DNA from: Flavobacteriaceae bacterium bin25
Lineage (GTDB): Bacteria > Bacteroidota > Bacteroidia > Flavobacteriales > Flavobacteriaceae
Length of the DNA stretch: 32,820 nt
NCBI GenBank assembly: GCA_002238525.1
Contig: MPMN01000034.1
Coordinates: 1 to 32,820 of the forward strand
Direction: 5' to 3'
Shown: in pieces, positions 31,151 to 32,820 of the stretch
Numbering within the stretch: the stretch's first letter is position 1
Layout of the letters: every line of letters begins with the position of its first letter
Notes under the pieces: model-generated
Databases searched by the model: none
What the model was told of the DNA's origin: nothing
Seen by the model: the letters and a program-made list of their open reading frames with translations, nothing else
Program-made: the position numbers and the translations under genes

Positions 31151-32820
31151 TTATTCATTACAATTATCGAAAGTGGGTTTATTTGCTTGTGTGAGTCCGC
31201 TACGGAGTGAGAAATTAGAGCAATCAGTTACCATATCAACATCCCAGCTACTGATATCTTGATTAAAAGCGGTAGTTCTAGAAAACATCGAACCCATATT
31301 GGTCACCTTACTTGTATCCCAAGAACCAATGTCTTGATTGAAGGCGAAAGCTCTGGCAAACATCACACCCATATCGGTCACCTTACTTGTATCCCAAGAA
31401 CCAATGTCTTGATTGAAGGCGAAAGCAGCGCCAAACATCGACTCCATATCGGTCACCTTACTTGTATCCCAATTACCGATGTCTCCATTGAAAGATTCAG
31501 CGTGAGTAAACATCTTATTCATATTGGTCACCTTACTTGTATTCCATGAACCGATGTCTTGATTGAAAGAGGTAGCAGTATGAAACATCACACCCATATC
31601 GGTCACATTACTTGTATCCCAATTCCCGATGTCTTGATTGAAAGATTTAGCATTAGAAAACATCCAATTCATATTAGTTACCTTACTTGTATCCCAAGAA
31701 CCGATGTCTTGATTGAAAGAGGTAGCACTGGAAAACATGCTACCCATATCGGTCACCTTACTTGTATCCCAAGAACCGATGTCTTGATTGAAAGATTTAG
31801 CATTAGAAAACATCCCACCCATATCGGTCACATTACTTATATCCCAAGAACCGATGTCTCCATTGAAGGCGGTAGCAACCCGAAACATTTCAGTCATATC
31901 CGACACATTACTTGTATCCCAAGAACCGATGTCTTGATTGAAAGATTTAGCATAAGGAAACATCTCACCCATATCGGTCACCTTACTTGTATCCCAAGAA
32001 CCGATGTTTTGATTGAAAGATTTAGCATTATAAAACATCTCACCCATATCGGTCACCTTACTTGTATCCCAAGAACCGATGTCTTGATTGAAAGATTCAG
32101 CATAAGGAAACATCCCACCCATATCGGTCACCTTACTTGTATCCCAAGAACCGATGTCTTGATTGAAAGTGATAGCACGATGAAACATCCCACCCATATC
32201 GGTCACCTTACTTGTATCCCAAGAACCGATGTCTTGATTGAAGACAGTAGCACTGCTAAACATCCCACCCATATCGGTCACATTACTTGTATCCCAAGAA
32301 CCGATGTCTTGATTGAAGGTCCAAGTATATGCAAGCATCTCACCCATATCGGTCACATTACTTGTATCCCATGAACCGATGTCTTGATTGAAAGAGGTAG
32401 CACCAAAAAACATCCCACCCATATCGGTCACATTACTTGTATCCCAATTACCAATGTCTTGATTGAACGATCTAGCCTCACCAAACATCCCACCCATATC
32501 GGTCACATTACTTGTATCCCAAGAACCGATGTCTTGATTGAAGGAAGTAGCTCCGCTAAACATCCTAAACATATTAGTCACATTACTGACATCCCAAGAA
32601 CCGATGTCTTGATTGAAAGCTGCAGCACCGCCAAACATCTGATTCATATTAGTCACATTACTGACATCCCAAGAACCGATGTCTTGATTGAAAGAGGTAG
32701 CACCAAAAAACATCTGATTCATATTGGTCACATTACTTGTATCCCAAGAACCAATGTCTTGATTGAAGGAAGTATCGTGATTCGTATAAAACATATAACG
32801 CATCGAGGTTACGAACGTGA
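31151..32820 (-). CDS. BspA-like DUF285 repeat protein, 5' end beyond the window
   Basis: The last 555 or so codons are visible; the frame stays open upstream to the window edge (...[10 protein letters not shown] fits a repeat), so the start and signal peptide lie outside. The visible part is 20 exact 25-residue repeats with consensus [20 protein letters not shown] plus five variable residues, followed by a degenerate last unit and a short Cys-containing cap ([15 protein letters not shown]). This is the DUF285 (Mycoplasma-lipoprotein-type, BspA-like) leucine-rich-repeat-like family, often long surface-exposed proteins that bind other molecules or cells. The DNA period is exactly 75 nt. No sorting-domain sequence of type IX secretion is clear at the C-terminus. 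The ligand is unknown. Confidence 0.88.
   Translation of the reverse strand, partial: TFVTSMRYMFYTNHDTSFNQDIGSWDTSNVTNMNQMFFGATSFNQDIGSWDVSNVTNMNQMFGGAAAFNQDIGSWDVSNVTNMFRMFSGATSFNQDIGSWDTSNVTDMGGMFGEARSFNQDIGNWDTSNVTDMGGMFFGATSFNQDIGSWDTSNVTDMGEMLAYTWTFNQDIGSWDTSNVTDMGGMFSSATVFNQDIGSWDTSKVTDMGGMFHRAITFNQDIGSWDTSKVTDMGGMFPYAESFNQDIGSWDTSKVTDMGEMFYNAKSFNQNIGSWDTSKVTDMGEMFPYAKSFNQDIGSWDTSNVSDMTEMFRVATAFNGDIGSWDISNVTDMGGMFSNAKSFNQDIGSWDTSKVTDMGSMFSSATSFNQDIGSWDTSKVTNMNWMFSNAKSFNQDIGNWDTSNVTDMGVMFHTATSFNQDIGSWNTSKVTNMNKMFTHAESFNGDIGNWDTSKVTDMESMFGAAFAFNQDIGSWDTSKVTDMGVMFARAFAFNQDIGSWDTSKVTNMGSMFSRTTAFNQDISSWDVDMVTDCSNFSLRSGLTQANKPTFDNCNE
31226..32805 (-). repeat. 75-bp tandem repeat array inside the DUF285 gene
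   Basis: About 20 contiguous 75-bp units with near-identical framework (on the plus strand each has ATCCCAAGAACCGATGTCTT or close variants) and a divergent block of about 12 nt per unit. Length is conserved with no partial units. Such arrays can change copy number through recombination or slippage, and short reads may collapse them. Confidence 0.85.

Noticed and set aside
31259-32374. Two long open frames on the plus strand opposite the DUF285 gene, also with periodic repeats
   Set aside because: They mirror the 75-nt period of the minus-strand gene; their repeated [12 protein letters not shown]-like units are the antisense translation of the conserved framework, with no start signal or known domain.
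31151-32820. Repeat array considered as a CRISPR or other non-coding array
   Set aside because: The 75-bp period is a multiple of three, the frame is open throughout and encodes the known DUF285 motif, and there are no short palindromic repeats with unique spacers.

Overview
The window looks like a chromosomal segment of a Bacteroidota bacterium, probably a free-living or marine Saprospiria/Cytophagia/Flavobacteriia-like lineage. The evidence is AT-rich DNA, the run priA-rpsF-rpsR-rplI, an OmpP1/FadL-type porin beside an archaeal/eukaryal-type prolyl-tRNA synthetase, many signal-peptide and lipobox proteins, a carboxypeptidase-regulatory-like domain, and perfect copies of the Bacteroidota -7 promoter box TAnnTTTG in front of eight genes or operons. 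No rRNA, tRNA, CRISPR array or phage module was seen.

Layout from left to right. 1-2063 (minus): a DNA methyltransferase and an HNH nuclease, separated by one in-frame stop codon, with an unexplained tail on the nuclease. 2204-5341 (minus): a Tyr/Gly-rich, Ser-rich lipoprotein followed by a FadL-like outer membrane protein. 5433-6911 (plus): proS. 6913-10101 (minus): a compact run of YHS protein, DoxX-like protein, ATP-grasp enzyme, DinB-like protein and NRDE/TANGO2 protein. 10254-13351 (minus): CDGSH iron-sulfur protein, DUF885 lipoprotein and alkaline phosphatase. 13581-16104 (minus): Kdo transferase WaaA and a DegT-type sugar aminotransferase, which fit lipopolysaccharide/surface sugar synthesis. 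16467-18032 (minus): a two-gene AbiEii/DUF6922 module and a broken IS1380-type transposase fragment, a small accessory islet. 18131-22019 (minus): purB, an unknown 156-residue protein, a carboxypeptidase-regulatory-like protein, RdgB/HAM1 and RlmH. 22134-26822 (plus): YihY-family membrane protein, priA, then S6-S18-L9. 27207-28994 (plus): an apparently intact IS1634-type transposase. 29343-30723 (plus): rsgA and dtd. 31151-32820 (minus): a BspA-like DUF285 protein made of exact 25-residue repeats, whose 5' end lies beyond the right edge.

Most of the window is housekeeping: translation and ribosome maturation (proS, rlmH, S6, S18, L9, rsgA, dtd), nucleotide metabolism and replication restart (purB, rdgB, priA), and envelope functions (waaA, FadL-like porin, lipoproteins, YihY). 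Accessory content is concentrated at both ends and at 16.4-18.0 kb and 27-29 kb. The parts most worth a second look are the stop-split methyltransferase/HNH pair with its TnpB-like zinc-ribbon tail, the DUF285 array with its hypervariable patch, and the nested inverted repeats around the transposase start codon. Product calls rest on motif recognition by eye; no database search was run.
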